The notes under the pieces: generated by a model
What the model saw: only the letters and a program-made list of their open reading frames with translations
What the model was told of the DNA's origin: nothing
Databases searched by the model: none
Shown: piece after piece, positions 61,181 through 64,000 of the stretch
How positions within the stretch are numbered: position 1 is the first letter of the stretch
How the letters are laid out: the number at the start of each line of letters is the position of its first letter
Source: Symbiotaphrina buchneri
Taxonomy: Eukaryota; Ascomycota; Symbiotaphrinales; Symbiotaphrinaceae
Assembly (NCBI GenBank): GCA_001599915.1
Contig: BCIG01000019.1
Span: 434,001-498,000 of the forward strand
Reading direction: 5' to 3'
DNA length: 64,000 nt
Translations under genes and position numbers: made by a program

Positions 61181-62458
61181 TCAAAACCCATCTCCTTCCT
61201 TCCAATCCCTCCCGGCCTCCAGCGCGCGATTCTTCGGATCCTTGCCCCTCTCAAACGCGTCTGCCTCCATCTTATTCAGAAACTGATTCTTCTCCTCAAT
61301 TATCTTCCGCAACTGCTCATCCCTCCCAGGTGTCGGCACCTCCAGAACCTGCGCGTCCTCCATCCGGCCTTCTTCCTGCGCCTCCTTGATGGCCGCGTCC
61401 TTCATCTTCCAGTCCAGGAGCTCGTCCTCGTAGGACCGCAGCTGGTCGCGGGTCGCGTAGTACACGTTGTACGCGGCCTCGCCGCCGAAACACACCCCGA
61501 AGCCGTCACAATAGCAGACGTGCTGAGCCGGACACACGATGTTGTGGCCCGTGAAGACGAATTGCCACACGTATTCCCACACGCGACCGGAGAGATAGTC
61601 TGGGAGGGATGTACGCAGCAGCCAATCGCGGTAGAAGACGTAGCGTGATAGCGGGATGGCTTGGATGCGGTCCCGCGACAAGGCGAATTGCGCGCAGCAG
61701 GGTTGCGCCAGAACGGACGGAATGGGGTCGAGAGGGAACAACTCCGACCAGGATTTGGCCAGCTGCACCTCTTCTTGCTTCCATTCGTTCTCTTCAGTTG
61801 TGCCCGGATGCATCCAGTCAGGGCAGCCTGGATCCCAGTGGCAGCGTAAGTTCATGTAGCCTTCGCGCGTGACGCGCTCAGGCGAGAGATGCTTCACCAT
61901 CTTGGCCGCGTCGTTATCGAGCAGGTCGTCGTTGTGCCAAGTGTAGCGATGAGAATGCATGAACAGGGTGACGTCTCGGAGCTCATCGTAGTGGTCGATG
62001 ATGTATGTAAGATAGATCATGACCTCATGACCTTTATTCTTGGGTGGATGGAGCGGCGCAGTCGGATCGTCTGCAACATAGATGGCCGTTTCAACATCAG
62101 GTATCTCTTCGCTGATCCACGAAACATCTTCTTCGGTCATGCGCGGGACAACAAGGATCATGCTGTAATTAGATCCCGCCGGTTTCGGTGTGCCGGGAGT
62201 ATAGAGGGCTTGGGGGTTGTAGTGGTGGAGTTCCTCGACCGTGGTAGGAAGAGGTTTGGTATCTATTATGTCGTCGGATATGGATTGGTCGGGTGTTGTT
62301 TTGGATGGTTTGGTGGAGATGGCTTCCCCTAAGCCGACTGCCTGAGGGATCTTCTGCCATGACCCAGAGCGTATGGTTTCGCGGTGGTAGAATAGTATGA
62401 AGATGAGGATCGCGGCAAGGACGGCAAATGGTATCATTCGCCGCTGTGGTTGAACCAT
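61181..62458 (-). CDS. DUF3431 family type II membrane protein (about 425 aa)
   Basis: A single exon. It starts MVQPQRRMIPFAVLAAILIF, a short basic cytosolic end followed by one transmembrane anchor (about residues 8-25). A luminal domain then matches the fungal DUF3431 family: SMILVVPRMTEEDVSWISEE, the YIIDHYDELRDVTLFMHSHR segment, YMNLRCHWDPGCPDWMHPGT, and PCCAQFALSRDRIQAIPLSR. A Cys-rich part follows (NIVCPAQHVCYCDGFGVCFG), with a charged coiled tail. The topology suggests a Golgi or ER resident; the family is often suspected of glycan-related roles, but no activity is proven. The ATG at 62458 places the basic residues directly before the anchor; the frame is open to 62503. Confidence 0.85.
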   Translation of the reverse strand: MVQPQRRMIPFAVLAAILIFILFYHRETIRSGSWQKIPQAVGLGEAISTKPSKTTPDQSISDDIIDTKPLPTTVEELHHYNPQALYTPGTPKPAGSNYSMILVVPRMTEEDVSWISEEIPDVETAIYVADDPTAPLHPPKNKGHEVMIYLTYIIDHYDELRDVTLFMHSHRYTWHNDDLLDNDAAKMVKHLSPERVTREGYMNLRCHWDPGCPDWMHPGTTEENEWKQEEVQLAKSWSELFPLDPIPSVLAQPCCAQFALSRDRIQAIPLSRYVFYRDWLLRTSLPDYLSGRVWEYVWQFVFTGHNIVCPAQHVCYCDGFGVCFGGEAAYNVYYATRDQLRSYEDELLDWKMKDAAIKEAQEEGRMEDAQVLEVPTPGRDEQLRKIIEEKNQFLNKMEADAFERGKDPKNRALEAGRDWKEGDGF

Positions 62459-64000
62459 GGTGAGATGTGCAGAGAGCTGGATTCGCTGCGGTACATTTAG
62501 CAATTGACCGAAGGAAGCGCTGGTCGATGTCGTCGCACCTCCTAGGATGTTGCCTTCTTAGCGGTGATGATGATCCGCATTCACTTGTTTACTGAAGTTG
62601 TCTGCAGTATCACAGCAGATGTCAGTCCAGTTGACCCTGTGAACCCCGCCGCAATTCACTTGGGCAATGCAAAGCAAGGGTGGCATACCAAGTATCCTCA
62701 CCACCATCGATGCTTTTTTGCTATCGTTCGGCCGCGCAAGCTGTCACTAGCCCGCGAAGTCGAGATCCACAGCGGAGTCGTCGTAAGCGGCCCTTCCCAC
62801 CACAAAACTCCCGACAGATTATCCGGAGTCCTCTCTTCAACTTAACCTTCGACACGCCGAAGGATCATGAATGATAGTGGGTGAATGCTCCAGCCCGATG
62901 TCGATGTATCCAGCCTCTGCTCTCTCAGGCACGTCGTACAGACTCGTGTCCTTCCCACGCTCTCCCGACTAAAATCCGGCACAGCCTCAGCGATCCTCAC
63001 TTGGGCTAGGGAACCGCAATCTCGGGCTCTTCCGCCCTCGCCAGTCTCCGATGGGTGCTAGCAAGAATGTCGTCCAAGAACACGACACTCGAGCCAGTGG
63101 GGGAAAGCAAAATTTGGATGCGTCGTGGGGAATGCAGCAAGCGCGCTGTAAATGATCGATCGCCTAGATATCAAAATGCTGTCGCGCTCCTCAGGTCTGG
63201 ATCGTCGCGCAAGACTTTTGGTGCTTGTCAGCTGTCCGCTTGTTTCGTTGGCTGTGGGCGGCGTGCGGACCTTGCCCGATGCCGCCTGGTGCGCCCGTCA
63301 GGGGTTGCACCTTGCGCAAGGGTCTCCTTGGCTCCCGCCCTCAACACGTAAAAGGTACGATGTTATGCATCGAGACACGCAAGCTTTGTACACAGTCTGA
63401 TTGATATTGTCCCAGTGCCCATGCCAATGCAGATGGAAGATGAGATGATCATCTTCTAGACATTCTGGCTACATTTGAAAATGGAAAGGTTCGTGCGACC
63501 GCTCCTACTAGCCATATGCCACTACATTCCATTACATAGACATGCTCAATCTGGCTGTGAACACGCGTGGTCTGCGTACTTGCGTACCTAATGCCCGGAA
63601 AATGCTTCTACCCTGGGGGAGTGAGGCGGAAAAGAATCCCGACCCGTGCCATTGGTGTTGAATCCAAGTGCATGCTGTTCGATCGACGGCTGTGTGCTCT
63701 TCATTGCTCGGATTATGGTTTTATCAAACTCTTTCGAGCAAAAGCGCATGTCAGGTTCGTGGACAACACAAAAAACACACCTCGCCATCTTAAAGTCCCT
63801 AAAAGACGTGATCCACACAATCCTTTATTTCCACATGCTACGAGAAGCAACAGTCGCTTGCGCAAGTGCAGAGGATCTCCACATACACGCTTTTTCTCTT
63901 CTTGAGCGTACTGCGCTAAAAAGCAAGATACAGCTCGCAAGTAAGCAACATGGATTAGGGCGAGAAGCTGTGCTCGTCACATATGCCGGAACTTTACACA
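62459..64000. other. Gene-free end of the window
   Basis: Contains the DUF3431 promoter. Open frames of 60-112 codons (for example 63055-63351 and 63567-63905) lack family signals or matching splice sites. The edge may cut a neighbouring gene, but nothing supports one. Confidence 0.5.

Overview
The window is nuclear DNA of a filamentous ascomycete (Pezizomycotina). Genes are split by many short GT-AG introns (about 44-124 nt, mostly 47-75), with donors such as GTAAGT, GTATGT and GTACGT and CTAAC/CTGAC-like branch sites. The gene set fits moulds rather than yeasts: FlbD-type Myb regulator, PalB calpain of ambient-pH signalling with an MIT domain, a large O-GlcNAc-transferase-like GT41 protein, a fungal ASPM-like protein and a DUF3431 protein. 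I cannot fix the class or genus from sequence alone. Coordinates below come from splicing by eye; internal exon edges were chosen so that frames join and the family sequence is continuous.

Layout. 0-19.4 kb is gene dense: a small unknown gene (-), a C2H2 zinc-finger protein (+), palB (-), a peroxisomal ANT1/PMP47-type carrier (+), RPL29 (+), a LisH-WD40 protein (-), an NCBP3-like cap-binding protein (-), SEC23 (+) and RPL12 (+). A 3-kb spacer follows, with a strong hairpin and a possible unassigned exon. The OGT-like gene fills 22.4-27.6 kb. Then comes an 8.6-kb stretch with no recognisable gene, ending in the pyrimidine-rich leader of flbD (36.2-37.2 kb). From 38.3 to 41.5 kb lie two unknown minus-strand genes, followed by an ASPM-like gene (+), VTS1 (-), TFIIIC subunit TFC4 (+), HRD1 (+), an unknown gene (+), ureidoglycolate lyase (-) and a DUF3431 membrane protein (-). 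The last 1.5 kb holds nothing I can support.

Function. Most genes are conserved housekeeping functions: ribosome (RPL29, RPL12), COPII budding (SEC23), ER-associated degradation (HRD1), Pol III transcription (TFC4), mRNA cap and mRNA decay (NCBP3-like, VTS1) and purine salvage (ureidoglycolate lyase). Two are regulators of mould biology (palB, flbD). Nothing looks like a biosynthetic cluster, and I see no transposon, virus-derived element, CRISPR array or convincing tRNA.

Most unusual signals: a short motif family (GGTAAGGTA/TACCTTACC, TACCTAGGTA and relatives) recurring in promoter-bearing spacers but not seen in the convergent spacers; the gene desert before flbD; repeated ELFP-type peptides in the NCBP3-like protein; two exactly 54-nt introns that keep the reading frame open; and a gene whose exon junction coincides with a C8 tract.
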